A stretch of DNA of 64,000 bases, from contig NVTE01000001.1 in NCBI GenBank assembly GCA_002401455.1, positions 148,130 to 212,129 of the forward strand. Direction: 5' to 3'. The notes beneath the pieces are model-generated. The model did not search any database, was not told the DNA's origin, and saw nothing but the letters and a program-made list of their open reading frames with translations. The translations under genes were made by a program, and so were the position numbers. Source of the DNA: Alphaproteobacteria bacterium. GTDB taxonomy: Bacteria; Pseudomonadota; Alphaproteobacteria; Sphingomonadales; Emcibacteraceae. How positions within the stretch are numbered: the stretch's first letter is position 1; each line of letters begins with the position of its first letter. Shown here piece after piece: positions 1 to 8,253 of this stretch.

Positions 1-368
1 CCGCGTTAACGGCGAACTGTCGCTAAAAGTCCATCTATGCGACCTGACTATTCTAACAATGCAATCGTAAATAACAAGTTAAAATGTCAATATGTGAATA
101 GGGCAATAATATCAACATGATCGGTTATCCGTATTCTTGAATAATTATAAAAACCACACCCTCAAGTCAAACTATAGGCGACTCACTAAATCAGAATGAT
201 GTGACATTATTTAAGGATATCACCCGTATCGATGGGGTCGGATGGGGCAGAGGGGGAATTTGCCTTCTGTGCAGCGATGTCCAGCATCACCCTATAGGTC
301 TATAATAGAGTCGATTAATTTTATGACGTTCGCATTCGTTGGCTAGAATTGGCGGGGAGGCAAGCTCA

Positions 369-397
369 TTGACGGAAAAGCTTCATTAGCCTATAAC
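369..397 (+). promoter_or_regulatory. Sigma-70-type promoter of the phd/parE pair
   Basis: TTGACG (369-374), a 17-nt spacer and TATAAC (392-397) match the housekeeping sigma consensus closely. The predicted transcription start is near 404, about 35 nt before the antitoxin ATG at 439. Confidence 0.6.
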
Positions 398-400
398 AGA

Positions 401-417
401 GAATAACATGTTTATTC
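401..417. promoter_or_regulatory. Inverted repeat overlapping the transcription start, candidate antitoxin operator
   Basis: GAATAA (401-406) and TTATTC (412-417) are perfect 6-bp arms around CATGT. The site lies just downstream of the -10 box, where a Phd-family repressor would block initiation. Autoregulation by such antitoxins is well established; binding here is inference. Confidence 0.4.
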
Positions 418-438
418 ACTGCTTGACGAGATTGGCCC

Positions 439-714
439 ATGTTTAAAAGTTCTGACATTCACACCGTGACCGATTTCAGCCGCAAGCCGGCGGAGCATAT
501 TAAGCGGCTTAAAAAGACCAAACGCCCAGAAATTCTAACCGTAAACGGCAAAGCGGCCGTCGTGGTGCAGGATGCCGAGACATACGAGAGAATGGCGCAG
601 CTTGCGGATTATGCCGAGAGTATTGTCAATATCCGTCAGGCGTTATCTGAAAAAGGCCGTCCGCTCAAAGACTTTACATCTGAATTTGAAGCCAGACACG
701 GCATTACCCGTTGA
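439..714 (+). CDS. Type II antitoxin, Phd/YefM family
   Basis: A 91-residue protein of the Phd/YefM type. The N-terminal half (about 1-55) has the DNA-binding fold signature, with an S-x-K segment (FSRKPAEHIKRL) followed by a beta hairpin ending in LTVNGKAAVVVQD and the usual Y-E-R-M helix. The C-terminal third should be the disordered toxin-wrapping tail. It overlaps the toxin gene by 4 bp (714/711), typical of a two-gene operon read from the promoter at 369. Family role (known): neutralises the RelE/ParE toxin and represses its own operon. The exact toxin partner class is inferred from the neighbour. Confidence 0.85.
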   Translation: MFKSSDIHTVTDFSRKPAEHIKRLKKTKRPEILTVNGKAAVVVQDAETYERMAQLADYAESIVNIRQALSEKGRPLKDFTSEFEARHGITR

Positions 715-1007
715 GAAAATATCGGGTTGAGATAAAACCAACGGCAGAAGCCGACCTTATTAAACGCTATCATGAAATAGGGGAAGGCTCGCCACAAAAC
801 GCTTTGAACTGGTATTTAAGTATTATTGATGCCATAGAAAAGCTTGATGAATTGGCCGAGCGTTGTCCTATCGCACCGGAAGACAGAGAATTTAACCAAG
901 GCATCCGGCATCTGATCATTGGCGATTACCGGGCACTGTATCATATTGTCGGTGACGCCGTCGAAATTCTCCATATCCGCCACTCTGCCATAGACAGAAA
1001 ATTATAA
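711..1007 (+). CDS. Type II toxin, RelE/ParE family
   Basis: A 98-residue protein with the ParE/RelE pattern: an N-terminal strand (YRVEIKPTAEADL), two helices around residues 15-50, then GIRHLIIGDYRALYHI and a final strand ending in VEILHIRHSAID. The length and the R-H-x-x-x-D ending match ParE-like toxins. It overlaps the antitoxin stop (ATG inside the upstream gene's end, TTGA junction), so translation is coupled. ParE members poison gyrase while RelE members cut mRNA at the ribosome; the sequence alone does not decide between them. No terminator is obvious before the convergent gene that ends at 1067. Confidence 0.85.
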   Translation: MRKYRVEIKPTAEADLIKRYHEIGEGSPQNALNWYLSIIDAIEKLDELAERCPIAPEDREFNQGIRHLIIGDYRALYHIVGDAVEILHIRHSAIDRKL

Positions 1008-1066
1008 CGAAATCAAGGGGTCAGAGGTGATTGATTTGTTGACCCCATCGGCCGATTACTTATCGG

Positions 1067-2485
1067 CTATTTAGACCTAAAAGGGCCGCAAACCAAGGCG
1101 CGTTCAACACCCGGCGTTAACTGTTGCAGGCCGTCAATAAGCCTCTCAGGGCCAATTAAAACCTCGACAATTTGACCGGAATAGCGAACGGCGGTTTCGC
1201 GCATCATGCCCATCATGGGCCAGCCCCATAACGCGGAAATTAAAACGCCGTCCTGGACAAAATAAGGTTCCGTTAGAAAACTGCAACTCATCACCGCTTC
1301 AACCGGACTTCTATTGGTCGGGCTGCCGCCGACTAAATCAATCACCACGGAATGCTCGGGTATTAAGTCCTGAATATGCTGATTGCTGATCAAAAAGTTT
1401 TTACCTCTTAACTCTGACGATTGCTCGGCGCCATTGATCACGATATCGGCGTCTTTGAGCCAGAAATCAATGCGACTTTTTGCTGTTTGAGCCCGACCGA
1501 GCACATGAATTTTTTTAACGCCTTGTTGGTATAATTCATCCAAAGCCCCTTGGCCGACGTTGCCATACCCCAGAATAACCGCCTTGATATTTTCCTTATC
1601 GACAGAGGGTTTGCTTTGACTAAGTAAGTCCAAGCCATATCTGGCCCCTGCCTGCCCGGTTTCATGTAAACACTGAATACGGCGCAGACCAAATTCGGAG
1701 GGCGGATGGCTTTCCCGATAGGCGTTAATGGCCTGCTGACCCTGGGATGCCTCAAATTCGTTAAGGTCAAATAAGGCGGTGTTAACAGAGCGTAATTTGT
1801 TCAATATGCCTTTGGGGTCGTTAAAACTTTGGCTGTCGTAAAAATACAGGGCATTTTCACCCGTGGCATCGAGCGCGTCAAAGGGCAGCGACGGCTGAAT
1901 AATCTGCAGTGATCGAGGGCTACGATTGCCGCAGCGGTTAATGGCCCCCCGCAAACGGTCGCTCCAGCCAATGATTCTGACCCGCAATCCGCCAATGGTA
2001 TTGTCCTGAAAGAACGGCGTTAAGGCGGCGTTCATGGCGAGACGGCCCAGGATGCGCTGATCCGTATCGCGTTTGGGGGATTCGCATATTTCTTCCATCG
2101 CGATGACATTGATCCGCCGATCCTGGAGCAATTTAGCCCGGTCGGGGTAAGAGTGAAAATGGGCCATACAGAATAATGTGCCGCCTTCACTCATTTGTTC
2201 GATAGAGGCAAGCGCCGGACCTTTAAACTTAATGATCAGGGCTTTATCTTTATATATTTGTTCAGCCGTTTGCATGATGGCTTTATTTTGCACGTATTCC
2301 TCATCGCTAAAACCAACACCTTCTCCTGCGCCAACCTCAACATAAACCTGAATGCCCGCCTGCACGAGCAGACCGACATCACTCGGCACCAGAGCTACGC
2401 GTTTTTCTAATCCTCCGGGATTTTCAGGCGACTCTATTTCTTTAACAAGGGCGATGGAGGAATAACGCGTAAAAGTCTGTTGCAT
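1067..2485 (-). CDS. Alanine dehydrogenase/PNT-family NAD(P)-dependent dehydrogenase, substrate unknown
   Basis: About 472 residues from an ATG at 2485. A further in-frame ATG at 2548 adds 21 residues that fit no domain, while the inner start has a GAGAG element upstream. Residues about 10-140 are an AlaDH/PNT N-terminal domain (KRVALVPSDVGLL, then VEVGAGEGVGF, then the MAHFHSY region). A later Rossmann motif, VILGYGNVGQG, is the nucleotide site. Lysine-forming saccharopine dehydrogenases share this architecture and are an alternative. Between the halves lies a poorly conserved stretch of about 100 residues that I do not recognise. No operon partner indicates a substrate, so the call stays at family level. 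Confidence 0.7.
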   Translation of the reverse strand: MQQTFTRYSSIALVKEIESPENPGGLEKRVALVPSDVGLLVQAGIQVYVEVGAGEGVGFSDEEYVQNKAIMQTAEQIYKDKALIIKFKGPALASIEQMSEGGTLFCMAHFHSYPDRAKLLQDRRINVIAMEEICESPKRDTDQRILGRLAMNAALTPFFQDNTIGGLRVRIIGWSDRLRGAINRCGNRSPRSLQIIQPSLPFDALDATGENALYFYDSQSFNDPKGILNKLRSVNTALFDLNEFEASQGQQAINAYRESHPPSEFGLRRIQCLHETGQAGARYGLDLLSQSKPSVDKENIKAVILGYGNVGQGALDELYQQGVKKIHVLGRAQTAKSRIDFWLKDADIVINGAEQSSELRGKNFLISNQHIQDLIPEHSVVIDLVGGSPTNRSPVEAVMSCSFLTEPYFVQDGVLISALWGWPMMGMMRETAVRYSGQIVEVLIGPERLIDGLQQLTPGVERALVCGPFRSK

Positions 2486-2624
2486 AGATGTACTCTCAGG
2501 TAAGAAATGTGAAAACGATACCGGAGCATAACATGAAATATGACCCACCGTTTTTTATCTTTAGGGCCCCCCATTTATTGGACAGGTTTGCCCACATCAA
2601 AGAGGTTCATCGGGGATACAACAG

Positions 2625-3113
2625 CTATTTATCAGCCATAAACGCCAGCTCATCACCGGTAGGCCGCTCGAACAGGTCTTCGCAGAAATCGAACATGCCC
2701 CGGTCCACGTCCATGGTATAGGTCTCGCCCTTAGCGGCATTGCGGCCCTGAACCCGGCCCCAGCGCACCTCCCGGTCCGCGTCCACCAGATGCAGGCAGA
2801 TGTTAAAACCCTCAGCCCCCGCCAGGTCATAGAATTTCTGCCGATGATCCCGCTGCAACAGGCCGAGGTCGAGCACCGCATCCACGCCCAACGCCATCAA
2901 TTGGCTGACATGGGACCAGATCAGGCTTTCCATGCGACCGATTCTCTCCATGGCCCAGTCATATTCGATCGCGCCCGACAGGTCCGGGGTGAACAGGCTG
3001 GTCATCCATTGATCAATGGAGAAATGCAGCGCCCCGGTCTCTTGGCACAGCTGCTTGGCAAAGGTGGTTTTCCCGGCCCCGACCGGCCCGCAGATCAAAT
3101 GAACTGTCGACAT
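2625..3113 (-). CDS. P-loop kinase-like ATP-binding protein
   Basis: About 162 residues from an ATG at 3113, placed 8 nt after AAGGGG; in-frame GTG and ATG codons at 3122 and 3119 are closer to that site and less likely. The Walker A motif GPVGAGKTT sits near residue 10, followed by a conserved-looking HFSIDQW, an acidic Walker-B-like VDAVLDLGLL near the middle, and an arginine-bearing REVRWGRVQGRN lid. This is the layout of small AAA_33/zeta-type kinases that phosphorylate small molecules or RNA. Substrate unknown. It lies downstream of rpmF but behind a strong terminator, so it is probably transcribed separately. Confidence 0.75.
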   Translation of the reverse strand: MSTVHLICGPVGAGKTTFAKQLCQETGALHFSIDQWMTSLFTPDLSGAIEYDWAMERIGRMESLIWSHVSQLMALGVDAVLDLGLLQRDHRQKFYDLAGAEGFNICLHLVDADREVRWGRVQGRNAAKGETYTMDVDRGMFDFCEDLFERPTGDELAFMADK

Positions 3114-3185
3114 TGGCATCACCCCTTAAATTCTAAACAGCCCAAAAACAAAAAAACCTTTCTAAAATCTTGGGCCCCAAAAAAC

Positions 3186-3220
3186 AAAAAAACCGGCGAG
3201 GAATAATCCAGCCGGTTTTT
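3186..3220 (-). terminator. Rho-independent terminator of rpmF (bidirectional)
   Basis: AACCGGC (3191-3197) pairs with GCCGGTT (3211-3217) around a 13-nt loop. A T-run follows on the minus strand just past the rpmF stop, and another on the plus strand, so it could also stop plus-strand readthrough. Confidence 0.75.
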
Positions 3221-3242
3221 ATGCAGTTTAGTGTGACAGAGC

Positions 3243-3428
3243 CTAGTAGTTGTCATTAGGCTCTAAGATCTGACGACCCCGATATTTCCCTGTGCTCAGG
3301 TCAATATGGTGACGGCGGCGCAATTCGCCACTTTCATTATCTTCTACATATGTGTCGACGGTCAAGCTATCGTGTGACCGACGGTTACCACGGCGATGTG
3401 GTGATATTTTCCTTTTAGGAACAGCCAT
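3243..3428 (-). CDS. rpmF: 50S ribosomal protein L32
   Basis: A 61-residue basic protein starting [20 protein letters not shown], with the internal [11 protein letters not shown] and KYRGRQIL segments that define alphaproteobacterial L32. Length is normal for the family. It lacks the CxxC zinc ribbon seen in some phyla, as is usual for this lineage. It is a component of the large ribosomal subunit. A strong hairpin follows the stop. Unlike in enterobacteria it is not followed by plsX/fabH here; the neighbours are an unrelated kinase-like gene and a small membrane protein gene. Confidence 0.95.
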   Translation of the reverse strand: MAVPKRKISPHRRGNRRSHDSLTVDTYVEDNESGELRRRHHIDLSTGKYRGRQILEPNDNY

Positions 3429-3600
3429 TTTCTTATCCTACTATCTATTATTTTCCGGATGCCTGCCTTTATATATCTGCATATATCAGCATCATCTCTG
3501 CCCTTGACTAAAGAATACCCAAGGACTCTGAATCTCAAAAACAGTGTCTTATCGTTAAATGGGCTGTAATTGTCAAGCACTTCTTGACTCTTAATGACAG

Positions 3601-3900
3601 TTATTCCCCCGCCTCACAATGGCGGCTGATAAAGACCAAAAACAGCCCCACACCCAGCACCAACGAAAGCAGCGGCATGGTAATCACCGCGTCCATGAAT
3701 TCGGCTATAAAGCTTGCCAAGCCGCCTTTGCCGCCCATGACTATGATACTGCCCAGACTTTGATCATATTTCCACAGCCAGGCCTCGGCCAGGGTCAGCG
3801 GCGCAAAGACATGAGTCTCGACATATCTATATATCTCAAGAAAGGTCAACAACACGGCACTGCAACATAAACCCAGGCCGACATATCTGAAAAGGATCAT
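3601..3900 (-). CDS. Small inner-membrane protein of unknown function
   Basis: A 99-residue protein with two hydrophobic segments, residues about 4-22 (YVGLGLCCSAVLLTFLEI) and about 72-90 (MPLLSLVLGVGLFLVFI). Between them is a roughly 45-residue loop containing a glycine-rich MGGKGG stretch. I recognise no family. It lies upstream of rpmF on the same strand with a 170-bp gap. The predicted hairpin of two membrane helices is seen in sequence; any role is unknown. Confidence 0.55.
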   Translation of the reverse strand: MILFRYVGLGLCCSAVLLTFLEIYRYVETHVFAPLTLAEAWLWKYDQSLGSIIVMGGKGGLASFIAEFMDAVITMPLLSLVLGVGLFLVFISRHCEAGE

Positions 3901-4052
3901 GATTTCACCTGTATCTAGACCAGCAAATTATAGCGCAAAAGGGCTTTTCTGGCAATATTGTCCAGAAAACAAAAAATATCCCTAAATAATACAGATGATC
4001 CCTTGCATCCTCATTCAGGATAGGTATATTGCGCCATCAAAGCCGTGGACAT

Positions 4053-4142
4053 GGAGAGGTGGCCGAGTGGTTTAAGGCGCACGCTTGGAAAGCGTGTATA
4101 CTAGCAATAGTATCGAGGGTTCGAATCCCTTCCTCTCCTCCA
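4053..4142 (+). tRNA. tRNA-Ser (GGA anticodon)
   Basis: A complete class II tRNA. The acceptor GGAGAGG (4053-4059) pairs with CCTCTCC (4132-4138). The anticodon loop is TTGGAAA with anticodon GGA, there is a long variable arm built from TATACTA/TAGTATC, and the T-loop is TTCGAAT with an encoded CCA (4140-4142). The discriminator base is T (4139) rather than the G usual for tRNA-Ser, and the T-stem closes with a G-U pair. It reads UCC and UCU codons. Confidence 0.95.
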
Positions 4143-4149
4143 GGGAGGC

Positions 4150-4190
4150 AAAGACTTAGCAGTTACTCTGCCTAAGTCTTTTTTCTTTTT
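4150..4190 (+). terminator. Rho-independent terminator of tRNA-Ser
   Basis: AAGACTTAG and CTAAGTCTT form a strong stem with a CAG/CTG extension around a short loop, followed by TTTTTTCTTTTT. It starts eight bases after the encoded CCA. Confidence 0.8.
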
Positions 4191-4480
4191 GCGGCTTAGT
4201 TCATCCCAAATACATTTCCCGCGACGATTTGACCGGCTCAAGTAAAGAATCTGAATTAAAACAGGTCATTGAGCTATAAATTTTATTATGCATAACCCGT
4301 GACCTCATGTAGTCTAATTAATGATTTCAACATGATCGTCGCTTGATTAATCCTTGATGAGACCATGATCGCTGCGGTATTCGCTGCCCTCACATTGGTC
4401 GCTATCGGTATCCATCTCGTGAACCGCCAAAGCAAAGCCCACCCTGCTTCGCTAATAGTAGATGGAACAACGGAATAAGT
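4191..4480 (+). other. Gap between tRNA-Ser and the MFS gene with possible gene remnants
   Basis: This stretch has no full gene. Two short plus-strand frames look more protein-like than chance. One at 4193-4279 has no start codon (reads HPKYISRDDLTGSSKE). The other is an ATG frame at 4365-4478 encoding 37 residues with one hydrophobic segment (VFAALTLVAIGIHLV), ending 2 nt before the MFS start. They could be decayed genes or a tiny membrane peptide; neither is assigned. Confidence 0.25.
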
Positions 4481-5674
4481 ATGAATTTATTAGACCGGAA
4501 TAATAACGCGGCCATTTTACTGGCGGGCATTATTTCTTTGATTATCGGGATTGGGATAGCGCGATTTTCCTTTACGACGTTACTGCCTTTTATGCTTGAT
4601 GATTTCTTGAGCTTAACTTTTGCCGGAATTTTAGCTTCTGTAAATTATGCGGGATATTTAACCGGGTCTATTTTTTCCATTTTCATCAGGGACATAAACG
4701 CCAAAATTAAATACTTCAGAATCGGGATCGTTCTCTGCATCATAACGACCCTTTTTCTTGGCATATCTACCCATGACGTTGTCTGGCTTATATCACGGTT
4801 TGTCGCGGGCTTTGGCGCGTCTATGATATTGGTTGTCGGCTCTGCCATTGTCATGACGAAATTACACTTTAGCGACAAGACAAAGGCGATGGGCATTCAC
4901 TTTAGCGGGCTTGGTTTATCCATCCTCATTACTGACATCATTTGTCGTATTGTTCTGTCTCAGGAGGCAGACTGGCAAACGTCCTGGATCGTTTTAACCC
5001 TTTTTGGAACCATTTGTGCAGTATATTGCGTTTATATTCTTTCAAATAATTCCCCTAAAAAACAGGCCGTCCCCATATATAAATTTGATAAATCCATTTT
5101 TTCAGGATTTGTCTTACTCCTCATTCTCGCCTATTTCACCGAAGGTGTCGGTATGGTCGTACAAGCGACTTTCCTGCCCGATATTATCAATTCATTGGAC
5201 GGATTAAGCGGATATGGCGGAGTAACCTGGACCGCCGTCGGTATTGCAGGAATACCGTCCTGCATTATATGGATGCGGCTGGCTCATCGGTTTGACAGCA
5301 TCAATGTCATTATTTTTGCAATGTCATTACAAGTCATCGGAATCCTCATTCCGGCGCTGACGTCAAACATATATTTAATTATTCTGAGCAGTTTATTATA
5401 CGGCGGAACCTTTGTCGGACTAGTTGCGTTGTTTATGAATCTTGGCGGCAAGTTAGCGGGAAAAAACCCGGTTATATTAATGGGATCGCTAACCACGGCA
5501 TATGGAATTGGGCAGGTTTTAGCCCCTTTATATAGCGTCGCGCTGACAGACTATTATAAAAGCTATGATTATGCCTTAATGGTTACCGCGACAATAGTAT
5601 TTAGTGGCGTCATAGTCCTCCTCTTTGCTCGAAAAATGAACCTCCCAAAAGATGATAATTCCCTCCATTTTTAG
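4481..5674 (+). CDS. MFS transporter, YbfB/YjiJ family
   Basis: A 397-residue polytopic membrane protein with about 12 predicted helices. The N-terminus (residues 12-35, SLIIGIGIARFSFTTLLPFML) and the following NYAGYLTGS segment are characteristic of the YbfB/YjiJ (MFS_4) branch of the major facilitator superfamily. It is probably an inner-membrane exporter; substrates are not known for most of this branch. The gene is clearly more AT-rich than the topoisomerase and nuo genes nearby and stands alone after a tRNA gene. This suggests, but does not prove, acquisition by transfer. Confidence 0.85.
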   Translation: MNLLDRNNNAAILLAGIISLIIGIGIARFSFTTLLPFMLDDFLSLTFAGILASVNYAGYLTGSIFSIFIRDINAKIKYFRIGIVLCIITTLFLGISTHDVVWLISRFVAGFGASMILVVGSAIVMTKLHFSDKTKAMGIHFSGLGLSILITDIICRIVLSQEADWQTSWIVLTLFGTICAVYCVYILSNNSPKKQAVPIYKFDKSIFSGFVLLLILAYFTEGVGMVVQATFLPDIINSLDGLSGYGGVTWTAVGIAGIPSCIIWMRLAHRFDSINVIIFAMSLQVIGILIPALTSNIYLIILSSLLYGGTFVGLVALFMNLGGKLAGKNPVILMGSLTTAYGIGQVLAPLYSVALTDYYKSYDYALMVTATIVFSGVIVLLFARKMNLPKDDNSLHF

Positions 5675-5851
5675 GAGGTCGAATTCCCACAAAGGCAGAT
5701 AAACAGGATAATATTCAGACTGCGATATCAATGTTACTACATTTCTCGCCAATGCCACCGAATGTATGCCCTTTAAGGGCTATAGCGAAGATACCCACAG
5801 CGTCTTTATGACCAGAACCCTGGAAAGGGCCTCATCTCATCATTTGAAGGA

Positions 5852-8152
5852 TTAATTAACAGGCCCCTGTCCGCCACCGGGTTTGTTTTTGTTGAAGGCC
5901 TTGTCGAGGAACTGGCTGGCGGCATCGGCGGTGACTTTCTCGGGATAGCCCGCAGGCGCCGCCTCGCCCTGGCCCACCAGCTTGGTGACCCAGATCATCT
6001 GCTTTTCAGACGCCAGTCTCGGTGGGGCCTTGACCTTGGCCTGATCAATCCACAGCCGCAGGGTCTCCGCTGACTTTAAGGTCTCTTCGGGGATCACGTC
6101 GCCGATCTGTTTCTCCAACGTCCGGGCATAGCCCAGTTGCCGCTGGGTCGGGCTGCCATCTTCCGGGGCCGCTTCGACATTATTATCGATGAACAGCCGG
6201 CAGACGGCAAAATCAACCATGGCCGCCGGTGGCAACGGGATATTTTTCTCCGCCGCCAGCCGCCGGGCAAAGCCGAGCATCTTGTCACTGGGCGGATGAT
6301 TCTTGGTCAGCTCCGTCGAGCGGTAGCTGTTCTGGATCTGGTCGACCATATTGCGCAGGCGTTCAATGGCCTGGTCAAAGACCTCATCGGCGGAATTCTC
6401 GCCCAGCTGAATGCTGTCGAGGAACAGTTCCATGCGCGCCGTCGCCCCGGGGTCCACTATTTCGGGAAGGTTGGTCTCCAGCAGCTCAAACAGGCGCATG
6501 CCATAGCGGGTGGCATAGATTTTCTTGCGTTTGATCTCGAAACATTTCTGCTTCAGGTTTTCGATGATCTGATCCCGGGTCGCCGGTGTGCCAATGCCCT
6601 TGGCCATTTTCAGCCGTTCTCTTTCGGCTTCATTGTCAACAAATTTCCAGGCGTTCTGCATGGCATTGATCAGATCGCCCTCGCCATAAGGTTTCGGCGG
6701 CGTGGTTTTCTTCAGCGCCGATTTCGCGCCCTCTGACGTCATGATGTCACCGTCATTGATCGGCGCCAGGGTGACGTCTTTGTCGGCCTTCTTGCCTTTG
6801 GCGTCTTTATCGCTTTTCGGGAACAGGCCCTTCCAGCCCTCCTGACGGGTGATCTTGCCGATCTCGGAGAAGGAATATGGCTTGGCCCCGCTCAACACCT
6901 CGGCGGTCAGGGTGGTCTGGTCATAGACATTATCCTCGCCCACGCCTTCGATATAGCTGCGGGTGATCAGGTCGAACAGGGTCCGGTGATCCTCGTCCAG
7001 CCGCTCATACAGCACCGGGAAATATTCCGCCACCGCCAGATTCGGAATCAAGGCATGGTGACTTTCTCCCTCCAGAGCCTTATCGGAGAAATAACCCGGC
7101 CGGCCTTTACGGATCACCGCCGTCGCCAGCGGTATCTGGCTCAGGTGCGGCATCTTTTTCAGCTGGTCGAGCAGGCTCTGGGCGTCAGGGATCATCACTT
7201 CGGGCAAGGAACGCACCGCCGCCCTGGGGTAGGTGATGATTTTATGCTTTTCATACAGCGACTGGGCGACCTCCAGGGTGCGCGAGGCGGTAAAGCCCTT
7301 TTTGCCGGCTTCCTTCTGCAGGGTCGGCAGGTCGAAAAATTTTGGCGGGGCCTGCTTTTTCTCTTCACAGACCACCTTGAGCGGTCCCTGCCAGACCTTC
7401 GCGGCATCGACCAGTGCCAGGGCTTCGTGTTCCTCGTAAATCCGGCCGTCACCTTTGGGCCGGAAATGGACCGCTACCTTGCCCTTGTCCCCGGCCAGCT
7501 TCATGGTAATTTCATAGAAGGGCCGGGTTTCAAAGGCCTCAATCTCGCGCTGGCGGCGACAGACGATGGCCAGGGTTGGTGACATCACCCGGCCGACCCC
7601 GATCGCGCCTTTGGCCCCGGGCTTTTTAAAGCGCACCGTCACCACCCGGGTCAGGGTCAGATTGCACGCCTTGTCGACCGCAGCCCGGGCATAGAAAGCC
7701 TCATACAGCCGGTCATAGTCGGCGGCCGGTTTCAGGTTATTGAAGGCCTTGGTTAGGGTTTTTTTGTCTTCGGCGGAAAACATCGCCCGCAGGATCTCGC
7801 CGTCAAAATTATGATACAGCAGCAGTTCCCGGCCAATGCCTTCGCCTTCCCGGTCACAGTCGGTGGCGATGATCACGGATTTGGCCGACTTCAGGGCAAT
7901 TTCGATATCCCGCAGGCGCGCGTCCTTGCCCCCGCCCTCGGACGGCCGGTAATTAAAGCGCCGATTCTCTGGAATCAGGATGTCATAATTCCACCGCGAC
8001 CAGGCCGGGTTGATTTCCTCCGGCATCTCCAGACGCAGCAGATGGCCCTGTGCCGGCAGGATTTTGCCAAAATTATCTCCGATTGCCGCCCGGATATTCC
8101 GGGCCTGTGAGGGCTTCTCACAAATCACTACGGTCTCGTTTTTATTGATCAT
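5852..8152 (-). CDS. DNA topoisomerase III (type IA), TopB-like
   Basis: About 766 residues from the ATG at 8152; a longer frame to 8230 adds 26 unrelated residues. The Toprim domain has the conserved Glu (VICEKPSQA, near residue 12) and the metal triad in TDCDREGEG (near 98-106). The active-site tyrosine is Y308 in HKIITYPRAAVRSLPE, and the HHALIP motif follows. The S/T-D pair that normally follows the catalytic Tyr-x-Arg is Ala-Ala here. The last 130 residues contain three related segments of the type P-x-x-x-Q-x-x-x-A-x-x-L, and no Cys4 zinc fingers. The enzyme should relax negative supercoils and decatenate DNA. It is transcribed alone. Confidence 0.9.
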   Translation of the reverse strand: MINKNETVVICEKPSQARNIRAAIGDNFGKILPAQGHLLRLEMPEEINPAWSRWNYDILIPENRRFNYRPSEGGGKDARLRDIEIALKSAKSVIIATDCDREGEGIGRELLLYHNFDGEILRAMFSAEDKKTLTKAFNNLKPAADYDRLYEAFYARAAVDKACNLTLTRVVTVRFKKPGAKGAIGVGRVMSPTLAIVCRRQREIEAFETRPFYEITMKLAGDKGKVAVHFRPKGDGRIYEEHEALALVDAAKVWQGPLKVVCEEKKQAPPKFFDLPTLQKEAGKKGFTASRTLEVAQSLYEKHKIITYPRAAVRSLPEVMIPDAQSLLDQLKKMPHLSQIPLATAVIRKGRPGYFSDKALEGESHHALIPNLAVAEYFPVLYERLDEDHRTLFDLITRSYIEGVGEDNVYDQTTLTAEVLSGAKPYSFSEIGKITRQEGWKGLFPKSDKDAKGKKADKDVTLAPINDGDIMTSEGAKSALKKTTPPKPYGEGDLINAMQNAWKFVDNEAERERLKMAKGIGTPATRDQIIENLKQKCFEIKRKKIYATRYGMRLFELLETNLPEIVDPGATARMELFLDSIQLGENSADEVFDQAIERLRNMVDQIQNSYRSTELTKNHPPSDKMLGFARRLAAEKNIPLPPAAMVDFAVCRLFIDNNVEAAPEDGSPTQRQLGYARTLEKQIGDVIPEETLKSAETLRLWIDQAKVKAPPRLASEKQMIWVTKLVGQGEAAPAGYPEKVTADAASQFLDKAFNKNKPGGGQGPVN

Positions 8153-8253
8153 GGAAAAGTTATAACAGAAGTTTTTCAGATCAAAAGCCGGAAATTGGAC
8201 TTTGTCTGGACGGGGGGTCCAGACGGGCAAGTCAGCTTACTTTAACTGGTCTC

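Larger units (their letters stand above)
1..438. other. Intergenic stretch before the toxin-antitoxin pair
   Basis: No convincing gene in this AT-rich left-end stretch on either strand; the open frames are short and lack recognisable protein features. Its right end (369-417) holds the promoter and a candidate operator of the following pair, described separately. I see no tRNA, insertion-sequence end or long repeat in the rest. Confidence 0.5.

Noticed and set aside
3362-3580. Minus-strand frame overlapping the start of rpmF
   Set aside because: Overlaps a certain ribosomal gene in another frame and has no family resemblance.
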